From: Thysanoteuthis rhombus
Taxonomy: Eukaryota; Mollusca; Cephalopoda; Oegopsida; Thysanoteuthidae
DNA: 64,000 nucleotides
Direction of reading: 5' to 3'
NCBI GenBank assembly: GCA_963457665.1
Contig: OY735233.1
Span: 29,569,176 to 29,633,175, forward strand
The position numbers and the translations under genes are program-made. Of the stretch, positions 12,400 to 21,890 are shown piece by piece. Every line of letters begins with the position of its first letter. Within the stretch, counting starts at the first letter, position 1. The notes beneath the pieces are model-generated. The model did not search any database. It was not told the DNA's origin and saw only the letters and a program-made list of their open reading frames with translations.

Positions 12400-12806
12400 A
12401 TGAGATTTTTCAGTTTTTAAGTTAGTCTAGCTATGAATGTATTTATGTATGAATATATCATGCGTACTGGATTCACCAATGGAGCTAGAGGGCCCAAAAT
12501 TTAAACATTGAAACTCATGTCTAGAAAAAACCTTGTTTTTGTTTTTATAAAAATTGCCCTCTCAATAGGTTTTAAGTAGGGGTCAATTTACAATGTAAGC
12601 TTATGCTAAATTGGTCCATTGATTTATACCTCACAGTTATCATATGAATTTGGATATTTTTAGTGGTTACTCCTCAATAAAGACGAGAGAAGTAATTTAT
12701 TTATTGATCACCCTTTTTTCCATTTAATTGATCATTCCTCAACATGGCATGTTACCAAGAAATGTTAGTCCTATTACAGTTTCTATTCAATGTCTAACCA
12801 GACAAG
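12400..12806 (+). repeat. Dispersed repeat family A, full-length copy
   Basis: Same block order as 11591-12010: ttcagtttttaagttagtct, then accaatggagctagagg, then ggtcaatttacaatgtaagc, then ttgatcacccttttttcc, then the end tgtctaaccagacaag. It lies in the same orientation only 390 bp after the previous copy. Confidence 0.85.
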
Positions 12807-12839
12807 CATGAAGATTTCTTATTGTTTCATTTACAGATT

Positions 12840-12884
12840 CAATACATCAATATATATGTGGATATATATGAATATGTATATATG

Positions 12885-12920
<36 letters not shown>

Positions 12921-12935
12921 CATGTATATATGTAT
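12840..12935. repeat. (AT)n microsatellite
   Basis: Mixed ATATG and AT repeats of about 95 bp. Confidence 0.9.
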
Positions 12936-13088
12936 GTTAAATGAAAATTAGAAGGATACATACCTAGTGAATGTTAACATTTCATGCCTTCCACACTCAT
13001 CTTATTTCATATATCGATAGCTCTATTAACTGTATTGAATATCAAGCACTGATTAAACATTTCTATTTCTTTTTTTTATATTTTTACT

Positions 13089-13300
<212 letters not shown>

Positions 13301-13326
13301 GATTATATATTTCATTCTATTATTAT

Positions 13327-13524
13327 TAGAAATGATCCCCCATTACTACACAGTTAATGTATCATTCGCACTAGACAATGTAAATAGAATAGACAACTTA
13401 AGAAAATGGGGCAGCTGCATATATACTCTAATATACTCTTAAACAATTTTCTTTAATTGTTTATTCTTATTGTCTAGTCCGAGTAATACATTAACAGTGT
13501 AGCAACAAGAAATCATTTCAAATA
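13327..13524. repeat. Foldback element, arms of about 80 bp
   Basis: Left arm 13327-13408 and right arm 13444-13524 are imperfect reverse complements. Shared blocks are gaaatgat, then ctaca.ttaatgtat, then ctagacaat, then taagaaaat. The 35-bp spacer would form the loop. It lies next to a long AT microsatellite. It could be a small foldback transposon or MITE; a hairpin RNA is also possible. Confidence 0.7.
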
Positions 13525-13569
13525 AGAGTTTCTATATAATATAATGCAATTTAGAATCATTTTGCGAGA

Positions 13570-13760
13570 TTATATATATGCATTTCTTAATACATACTCA
13601 TATATATGTGTGTATGTATGTATGTGAATATATGTATATGTACATATATGCATGTGATAATTGTAGAGACATTTATATACAAATTAGTATTATTGTATGT
13701 ATTTTAGTATATGTACTTGTATATACATACACGCATACACATATGTGTGTATGTTTATCT
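13570..13760. repeat. Degenerate (TATG)n/(ATAC)n microsatellite
   Basis: Interrupted TATG and ATAC tetranucleotides with some unique sequence between them. Confidence 0.75.
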
Positions 13761-14236
13761 TTGGGAATTATAAAGCTGACACCAGGTGTGGTTTACTTTT
13801 CATTCTTCATCTTAATTCTATTAAAGCTAGAAAGGATGTTTTCATCCAGAATCTTTAAAGAAAAGGACAAACTATAAAAATATCTTTTGAGAGTTTAAAA
13901 TAGATTTTAGAAAAGTTTCACATTTTTTTCATTATTCCTACAGTTCGAGACTAGAAAACTCGTGTTTTATTTACATGAGGTTTAAATGATGTCATCATTG
14001 ATGCTGCTGCTAATAATATTTTTGGTGGTAGCCCATCATTATTTGATGTCTTTTTCTCAATGTGCACATACATACAGAACCCCATACAGAATTGCAAAAT
14101 TATAAAAAGATACAAATCCCTTTTTTCAAACGATGTATTGTTCATTTGGGTTGGTTGGGGTTGTTATGTTTCATTATATACTTTACATTCTTATAGCAAA
14201 GATGTTGATGGATCTCTTTGGAATATAATGTATACT

Positions 14237-14595
14237 GATCTGATTAGTCATTCAATGACCATTTCAGGACCAACATCTTTTAGTTGCAGTTGGTTAGGGG
14301 TGATCAATTGGAAAATTGGAAAAATACGTGATCAATAAATAAGTTACTTCTTTTGTTTTTTGGGGATGGTGATCACTACAAATGGTCCCAATTTTTAAAA
14401 AAACAAGCGTAAATGACACAAACAAAGAGGTCAATTTAGCAGAAACATCTTTTTAGACATAATAATGAGTGAATTTTTAGATTTACAGCCCTTTAGCTCA
14501 TTGGTATAGCCTATACACACAATACATAGATATACAACCAGCAAGAACAGGTTAAAAACTGGAAGAAATCTTTGGTGAGAGTTTTGGTTTATATT
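14237..14595 (-). repeat. Dispersed repeat family A copy
   Basis: Reverse-oriented copy. It starts ctgattagtcattcaatgacc, contains ggggtgatcaattggaaaat and gaggtcaatttagcag, and ends aactggaagaaatctttggt. Moderately diverged. Confidence 0.8.
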
Positions 14596-15200
14596 ACATA
14601 ATAAACATCAACATATAAATAAAATGAATAACTCTTGTTTGTTTATCCTTCAAGCATATTTTTCCAAAATACTGTCTCAATTAAGTGTTCATAGATTTTG
14701 GAGAAAGTTTCAGGTGTTCAAATCATGGTAAGGAAAGAAACGGTTATTTCAGGATGCAAAGTATACAGAGCCATTTTTTCCATGAGTTAATTTCAAGTGG
14801 AATAGTTTAGAAAGGGTTAATAATTCAAAAAAATCGACTTCACGAATAAAGGAAAATGATACATCGGTTATTAGACTTGATACAAGTTCTTCTGTTTTAC
14901 TTATCCTTTACTTGGATTGAAAAGGTTCCTAAAAGTTAAATTAGATTTGTGTTCATCAAACTTCAGTTCTATTTTCCTGAAAATTCTATGGAATTTGAGA
15001 TGATTTATTTTTTTTATACAACCATCTGGGCTAAATTCATTTGTCTCCAGAGTGAAAAGTAATCTGCCAGTTTAAATACATTTCCTTTGCTTCACATATT
15101 CTCAGGGAGATATTGCTAAAATATTACCTTAGCAAATTGCATTCTTGTTCACACCTAAGAAAGCTTATTTACTGCAGAATGTCAATATCTCTATCTCCTC
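14596..15200. other. AT-rich spacer, nothing recognised
   Basis: No exon or known repeat. A (TA)n run follows at about 15208-15248. Confidence 0.45.
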
Positions 15201-15542
15201 TCTCTCTTTATATATATATATTTATATATATATATATATTTATATATGTAGAGTTGACAATAATGAAGAATAGTAGTATGTAAATTGAATTTATTCCACT
15301 AACATGTTTCACCTTTCGGTTTTATCAAAGTGGCAATTACAAATGAAATAATATTGAAATCTTTGTTTATTTCAAATAACAACATTGTACAATATTCTAA
15401 CATGTCAGCGGAAAACACCAGGTATTTTAAAATTTGCAAAGAAAACGAAAATTGATCAAGCTGTATGGCAAAAAGTGCTGATGGAATAAATTTGATTTAA
15501 ACACAACTATTTTTCCTCATTGTCAACTTAACAAATATGGTA

Positions 15543-15616
<74 letters not shown>

Positions 15617-15640
15617 TTGTATATATATTATTATTAATAT
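15543..15640. repeat. (AT)n microsatellite
   Basis: About 100 bp of AT repeats closing with TTAAT-type units. Confidence 0.95.
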
Positions 15641-15679
15641 TAATATTAATTAATATTATCGGGAGATCATTTCAAATAA

Positions 15680-16075
15680 GTTTCAGAGTAATATAACACA
15701 TTTATAATTATTTCTATCAGATGATGTATATATTTCTAAATGATAAAATTGTTCACGTTGAGAAATAGAGCAGATATGGACAAGAATGTGAGAATTTGGA
15801 CATATGTCATTTATTTGGGCCTTCGCTTCACAGGCAAGCTGTTTAGCTCATTGTTCATGAGCAGTGCTACATTAAAGCTGCAAGCTATCGATCACAGGTT
15901 TGATTCCTGCAGCAGCCCATTTTCTCTAATGTTTATTCTATTCTGCCTAGATGAAATGACACATTCACTGTGAACTAGCGGGAGGCATATTACTCTGAAA
16001 CTCTATTTAAGAGTTTCAGAGTAATATGATCCATTTGTAATTATTTCTTTCACATTGTATATCCATTTCTTGATA
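15680..16075. repeat. Flanking repeats with perfect palindrome around a SINE
   Basis: gtttcagagtaatat followed by a .catttataattatttct-like stretch occurs at 15680-15740 and again at 16014-16070. Between them lie a SINE (15838-15975) and a perfect 18-bp inverted repeat (15986-16003 and 16011-16028, loop of 7). The inverted repeat is built from the same motif (GAGTTTCAGAGTAATATG). This may be a foldback element that captured or was hit by the SINE. Confidence 0.75.
15838..15975 (+). mobile_element. tRNA-derived SINE
   Basis: A tRNA-like head with an A-box-like stretch (gtttagctcattg) and a B-box match (ggtttgattcc), about 55 bp apart, then a short unrelated body. This is the RNA polymerase III promoter layout of tRNA-derived SINEs. 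It does not fold as an intact tRNA by eye. Confidence 0.6.
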
Positions 16076-16082
16076 CTATATG

Positions 16083-16116
<34 letters not shown>

Positions 16117-16120
16117 TATT
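16076..16120. repeat. (TA)n microsatellite
   Basis: Short interrupted AT run. Confidence 0.9.
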
Positions 16121-17150
16121 GAAAAAAGTCTGAAAACCAAGGGTAAAACTAATTGTTTATTCAAATTTGTGGTGATAATTTCCCCATGATCTGGCTTCTT
16201 CAGACCAAGAATAGGTAAATGATGGCACAGACTTGGAGAAACAGACGGCAAGGAAGGAAGAATCTCGTCTATATGGTGGCGTGGAAAAAGCCAAGTTGGT
16301 ACATCTCAAGGTTAAGGAGAGGAGGAAGAAACAAGTAGTTAGGAACATTGTTGAATGTGAAGGGACTATGGGAACTATTTTCGCTTGTGTACGTGTATTA
16401 GCTACCATAAAAGATGCACATTTAGATATTCCAAAAGACCTGCAAATATGTCATCCAGTGTACTGGCATGATAACTAAGGCTTAAAATGTTTGTAGAGAG
16501 TGGTAATACCCCAAATGCCCTTTTGAAACAAGCATTTTACTGTCCAGCAAGCATATTTCTGAATGGAGGGAAACTTTTTTCAAACATAAAATAAATTAAC
16601 TATAAAACAAGTGACATAGGTTCAATATTTGGTCACATTCCTCTCATCCGTATCTGTGATTTCCTATTTCGAAGAGATTCTGTATGGAATTGTAGTAGAA
16701 TTACTAGTTGTGATAGTAGTAGCAGGAGGAGGAGGAAGGGGAAGCTGAGGATGGTTCACCTGAAAATCTGGCTATTAAGGAAATAATTAGTAAGTTTATA
16801 TTAAAGTATATGTATAATTTTTATCACTGATTTGCAGCAAACGATACTCGGCAATACACGCTTGATACATCATCTACTGATCAGAAGAGATGTTCTTTTA
16901 ATGACATCACACATTCTCTTTCTTCTTCTTTCTGTTGTACTGGAACTGACTGCCTGATAGAAAAGCAGATTATTGAGATGTGTGGACACTTCTAAAAATG
17001 TATTAGTAGATAATCAATATTTGATTAACATAAAGAAATGCATAGTGCAAATCAAATATTGGCTACGTATTCAATGGAAAGATATACAAACACATATCAA
17101 GAATACATAACTCAATCAATAAATCCATAGCCTAATGATGGAAATGCATT
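16121..17150. other. Unassigned, moderately complex sequence
   Basis: A plus-strand frame at 16233-16478 (81 codons, charged, MEKQTARKEESRLYGGVEK at its start) is overlapped by similar-length minus frames and has no domain I recognise. I do not call it a gene. The remainder shows no repeat. Confidence 0.35.
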
Positions 17151-17188
17151 TGTTTCATTCAACAAATATATATTTTTCAATAGAGTCT

Positions 17189-17493
17189 CTTTCCTTGTCA
17201 ATGTACTTAACCCTAAACCTTTCCTTGTCAATGTACTTAACCCTAAATCTTTCCTTGTCAATGTACTTAACCCTAAACCTTTCCTTGTCAATGTACTTAA
17301 CCCTAAACCTTTCCTTGTCAATGTACTTAACCCTAAACCTTTCCTTGTCAATGCACTTAACCCTAAACCTTTCCTTGTCAATGTACTTAACCCTAAATCT
17401 TTCCTTGTCAATGTACTTGACCCTAAACCTTTCCTTGTCAATGTACTTAACCCTAAATTTTCCCTTGTCAATGTACTTAACCCTAAATCTTTC
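17189..17493. repeat. 30-bp minisatellite, about 10 units
   Basis: The unit is tttccttgtcaatgtactta followed by accctaaacc, repeated in strict 30-bp register with only one or two changes per unit (ccctaaatct variants; one atgcactt). Because 30 is divisible by three, it opens long frames of about 113-125 codons on both strands; these are artefacts. Each unit carries CCCTAAA, similar to a telomere repeat. Flanks (cattcaacaaatat upstream; ttaatcacatgaattgaac downstream) match 55870-55980, so the array grew inside a dispersed repeat. Confidence 0.95.
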
Positions 17494-17924
17494 CATTAAT
17501 CACATGAATTGAACATTATACTGTATATACATGTATGTATGTGTATGTATAATCTTATCTGTGCATGTGTGGATCTCTGCCCAGCTATGTCAAGCTTACA
17601 AATGACACTATATATCCCACGAGTTACCTACCTTGATCAAGAGTTTTTGAGATTTTTTATATAAACTATCATGTATGTTTTAACTAATTTTTCAATTCCA
17701 ATCTCTTCTGTAGATCTCCTCAAACATGTATCTGTGCCTCATCAGTTGTCACACTAAATTGTATCAACAGAAATTTAGCCGACTTTTGTGAATAAAGTCC
17801 GTGCAAATTGATTCATCAATTGATTAAGAACTTAGTGTTTCTCTGAATTTTTGAGATGAGATATTATTATTATTTCTATCATTATTTGGACTATCCTCAT
17901 CTTGGTTGTTTTTCATACAACATT

Positions 17925-18127
17925 TTGGCTGTTGTACTCTATAGCCTTCATCAGGTAGGTGTGGGTAAGTAACGAGCCGAACCCTTTCTTTAAGCGACGA
18001 GGGTATATAGACCGCACTCCCCTCTTAACAGTAGTAGTAGAATTATTATTGTCTCGTACTGGGATTGAACCAAGAATCATTAGATTACTTGCAGTAATTC
18101 TGTAACCACTACGCTATGTGTCCACAG
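17925..18127 (-). mobile_element. tRNA-derived SINE
   Basis: On the minus strand the element starts tggacacatagcgtagtgg (A-box-like) and has a B box GGTTCAATCCC about 35 bp on. It continues into a body ending near cctgatgaaggctatagagt and acaacagcc. The spacing and motifs fit a tRNA-derived SINE. The tRNA part is too degenerate to be a working tRNA gene. Confidence 0.7.
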
Positions 18128-18879
18128 TGAACTCATGATAATGACCAAGAGACATTTTGATACAAGATTTATTTAGTATTCAATTTTCATCTAGTCAGTC
18201 CCAAGAAGAACCAGAATATGAGAAAATCATTGTATAACAGTGATGTGTTGATCAAAAGTCAACTTGGTAAGGTTTTATTTTACTTTTAAGCTGATAAACA
18301 GCAGTTGACATCAGTTGAATATCTGAATGTGGATGTGTACACTTATATATAGATTATGACTAATTCAAAGGAGACTGAAAAATACACACACACACACATT
18401 GATTGAAAATCTGGTAAAACTTCAATGACCTGAAGACATTAGTTAACCAGAGGATTTTTTTAAATCATTTCCTCAGTGTACTACCAAGATAATTGGACAG
18501 CCTATTAACTGACCCCCAAATAAAAAGCTAAACAAAATTTGCCTCCCGCTCAAAGGCATTATCATGATATATTGGAAAAATTGGGGAAAAAAATGAAAGA
18601 AAAAAGTCTCAAGAAAAGAAAAATAAAGGGAGGTAACTCTATTTTAGGTATAAATACAGCTTCTGCCATCTATGCCAGTTCAAATAGGTAGTAACCTATT
18701 AAAAATAATGATGATGATAGATAGATAATAATTAGGATAGAAATAAGTGTTTCTGAGGAAGATAGTTCACAAAAGAGGAAAAAAGTAAAGAATTACTAAA
18801 ATGATGATTCAATAAAAACTCCTTTTCTCCATTTCTTGGAGGCCAACAAATTATTTTGCCAACATTTTTTGTTCTGTGA
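18128..18879. other. AT-rich spacer
   Basis: A short (CA)n run lies at 18385-18400. Nothing coding was supported. Confidence 0.45.
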
Positions 18880-20600
18880 GTTTGATGTTGTGTTTTATCT
18901 ATCCTCTTTTTCATCTCCTTCCTCCATTTTGTCTCAACTCTCTCTTCATCTTTCTCTCATTAGTTCCTTTATTTATCCATTTCTTTGTCATCTCCATTTT
19001 CTTTCCCATCATAACCAGTGTTAACTTTTTCTATAATTTTTTTTTCTCTTTTCCTTCCCTTTCTTTCTTTTTAAAAAAAATTTCAGTTCATATTCATGAT
19101 TCTTCCTTTCTCTCCTTTTTCTACATTTGTTTCATAGTTTTAATTTTCGCCTAACACCATTTTATTTTTCATCTTCATTCTGCCTTTCTTGTTTTTCATT
19201 CATATGATCTTTCCTTCTTTTTCATTCATCTGATATTTTCTTCTTTCTCATTCATTTGATCTTTTCTTCTTTTTCATTCATTTTTTCTTCTTTTTCATTC
19301 ATCTTTTCTTTCATTCTTTAATTATTTCCTCATGCACCTTCCATCCCTGTAACCCCCATCTCTTTTTTTATTCATTTTTCCATTTTATTATTTTTGGTAC
19401 TTTTTTATCTTATAAACAATACATATTTTTCTTGTTTTCTTTTCATTCAATTCTCAATCAATATCTTTTTATTCTTATAATTCATTTGACATATTGGCTT
19501 TTTCATTTTTTTCTTCTCATCAGCCATTATGTCTATTCATTTGTCTGTCTGTCCACACAATATCTGCAGAAGTTCTCCAAGATATCAATGAATTTTTGTG
19601 GAAGGATGGACAATGGAATAAGGAAGAGTGCATTGAATATTTTTGATTGAGAGACACTTTTTTTTCATACAGTTATGTATGTGCTCATGACTGTCCACAT
19701 AATATCTCCAAAAGTTCTCCATGAATTTCAAAGTAAATTTTTGTCGCGGATGGACAAAAGGCTTAGAGAATAAGTGATTAAATTTTGGGCTGTATCAATG
19801 CACAAATACCTCCCTAGTATTCACACCACAATATATCACCAAAAAGTTCATGCTTGTCCGCACAATATCTGCAAAAGTTCTCCGTGAATTCCCATGATGG
19901 AAGGATGGACCATGAGCAATGGAAGAAGAGATTAAATTTTCAGTTACTTCTCCTGACAATGGTGTTGGCAGATATATGCACTCTTTGGGTTTCACACTAT
20001 TTTGCCAGAATTAAAATTATTTGCCTGAATTGGGGGGCAGTCAGTCCCCACCACCCGTCCCGTATGAGTGCTTTTTAGGTTACAATCAATTTTATTCTTG
20101 CTGCTTTTTCTTCTTACCCTTTTTCCAATTATTTTTCCAGTTATCAGTATTAATTTTTAAAAATTTTCTTTCCTCTTTCACCTTCAAGCAATCTTTTCCT
20201 CTTTTCACATTTATCTTCTTTCCTTCTTTCTTCATTTTTTTTTTCTTTCTTGTTGTCCTTCCCATTTTACTATTTTCTTATTTATTCGTTTGTTTTTCTC
20301 TCAAACTTTTTTCTTGTTTCTGTCTTCCTGTTGTTTTCTTTATCTCTATCTTTCTACATTCTCTTTTACTCTCTTGTTTTCTTATATCTTTTCTTTCTTT
20401 ATTTCTCTCCTCTTTCCCATCAATCTTGTCTTTCTTTCTTCAATTCACTCTCTCATGTTTTCTTTCTTTCTAATTTTCTCTTTTTGTTTTCTCTTTCTTT
20501 CTTTCATTTTAATTTTCTTCCTTCTTTTTTTCCTTTATATTTTTGCTTTTCTTTATAAATCTTTTACTTTTGTTTTCCACTTCTTTTCAACCTCTGTTGA
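18880..20600. repeat. Pyrimidine-rich tract (plus strand C/T)
   Basis: About 1.7 kb dominated by T and C on the plus strand, with ttcattcat and tttctttctt motifs recurring, especially 18890-19440 and 20090-20600. It is broken by degenerate repeats at 19540-19960. Long Ser/Phe/Leu-rich frames (up to 169 codons at 20290-20799) mimic membrane proteins but follow from base composition. Confidence 0.8.
19540..19960. repeat. Degenerate tandem repeat, about 150-bp unit, 3 copies
   Basis: Units begin at about 19545, 19690 and 19853. Each reads cttgtcc.cacaatatct, gcaaaagttctcc, then gaa..atggacaa. The same motif in the opposite orientation recurs at 26725-27180, so this is a dispersed tandem family. 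Confidence 0.7.
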
Positions 20601-20766
20601 TTTCTCTCCTCCCCCTTTGAACCTGTCTCATACGAATATGATGTACCAAGCTGACCCCCACCCCATATCAATGCACATGCTATCTATTTTTTCTTCTTCA
20701 ATTCACTGGGAAACACATTTTACTCTAAACATGCCCCTCAATACACAAAAAGTAAGCCCAAGAAAC

Positions 20767-20785
20767 ACACACACACACACACACG
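20767..20785. repeat. (CA)n microsatellite
   Basis: Nine to ten CA units. Confidence 0.9.
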
Positions 20786-20999
20786 CATGGAAGAAATGAA
20801 GCCGTTGCCACTCATCATTAAATAAATAACACAGACCAAGGGCTCCAACAAAAAAAAACAAAAAAACGATGTAACCAAGTTTCTGATCTATTTCTATATT
20901 TTCTCAATACAATTTGTATACGTCGGCATTTTTTTATCATATTGTTATACCTAATAAGTGGCACATTCATAAAATGTAAACATTTCGTTTGGCTCGCTG

Positions 21000-21062
21000 A
21001 CAACATAATGAATACGCGAACGCGCCAATTGCTTCCCGCCTCCGTGTTTCTATGGCAACGTA
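21000..21062 (+). promoter_or_regulatory. CpG-dense candidate promoter with X-box-like site
   Basis: A run of CpGs (acgcgaacgcgcc, cccgcctccg) stands out in a CpG-poor window. GTTTCTATGGCAAC at 21046-21059 fits the RFX-factor X-box, a palindromic site close to GTTGCCATGGCAAC that typically lies just upstream of ciliary genes. It ends three bases before the ATG at 21063. Whether transcription starts here is not shown by sequence alone. Confidence 0.5.
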
Positions 21063-21195
21063 ATGGCTGCTGCTTTCATTCTCTCCAAAACGGGATTCGC
21101 GGCAAAAAGATGGAAACAGATATGGCGGGGTGCGGGGTGGCCAGATGAGGTCGATTCGCTTTCTGAAAATACTAAGTGGGACCAACAACTTCATA
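21063..21195 (+). CDS. Candidate first coding exon, unrecognised (possibly ciliary) gene
   Basis: ATG opens 44 codons plus one base before a GTAAGG donor at 21196. The peptide begins MAAAFILSKTGFAAKRWKQ, continues WRGAGWPDEVDSLSENTKW, and ends DQQLH. It is balanced in composition and rich in Trp and charged residues, unlike the low-complexity chance frames nearby. GC and CpG content rise exactly over this stretch. I do not recognise the family. The X-box-like site upstream suggests a ciliary role, but this is inference only. Downstream exons were not identified on the plus strand. The frame continues past the donor to 21296, but that part becomes T-rich and unconvincing. It lies inside the inferred Tg-1 intron on the opposite strand. 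Confidence 0.5.
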
Positions 21196-21317
21196 GTAAG
21201 GAATGGATGGGTTCCCACAGTCACTATTTTTTGTTGTTGATTTTTGAACAAAAGAAATATCTTCTTGAAAAATGTGCACTACCGCTAGTAGAGTGACAAG
21301 GCTTCGTGTTTGTTGTG

Positions 21318-21330
21318 TGTGCGTGCGCGC

Positions 21331-21403
<73 letters not shown>

Positions 21404-21412
21404 TGAGTGTGT
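21318..21412. repeat. (GT)n microsatellite
   Basis: About 95 bp of GT with gcgcgc and gtat interruptions. Confidence 0.95.
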
Positions 21413-21699
21413 GGATAAATGAGTCCGTAGTAAGCGTGAAAAAGTTTTTACTGTATGATGTTTAATCTGAGATCAATATTCACCACTGTACTGTAGGTGC
21501 ATTGACAAGGAAGGAGATTATGTTGGGAAATGAATATTTCATGAGTAAAAAAGTAATAACTCCTCATTTGGCAGTAGGATTATTTGCCTACTTACGGATT
21601 TTCGAATGTTATAAATCATCGGTTTAGAATACGTTATAAAAATCTAACAAAATACCCACCTAAACTTGAATCAATGGTTAGAAATCTTTTTCATCATAC

Positions 21700-21890
21700 C
21701 TTTCCCTAGTGTAGTGAGTAAGGTCCTTAGTGGGTGCCGCAAACGTGCGGCTTTATGGTTAACTATGCTAAACTCAGTTGTAAAGGAGAACCTACCGTAG
21801 CGTTATGATTATCTTACTGAACAGTTTGTTTGTGTAGTGAGTTCGATCTTCACTGTCGCCTCACAACTGTTGCCTCGCGCCTAACTAAGT
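21700..21890 (+). repeat. Possible SINE-like repeat
   Basis: tagtgtagtgagtaaggtcc resembles a tRNA A-box region. gtgtagtgagttcgatcttc, about 130 bp later, resembles a B box. The spacing is too large for one tRNA head, so this may be two degraded heads or coincidence. Confidence 0.3.

Noticed and set aside
17112-17512. Long repetitive open frames on both strands (113-125 codons)
   Set aside because: They come from the 30-bp minisatellite, whose unit length is a multiple of three.
18050-18127. Possible functional tRNA gene on the minus strand
   Set aside because: A and B boxes are present but the stems do not pair, and the sequence continues into a SINE body.
20021-20799. Frames of 150 and 169 codons resembling multi-pass membrane proteins
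   Set aside because: Ser/Phe/Leu content follows from the pyrimidine-rich strand; several overlapping phases are open equally.
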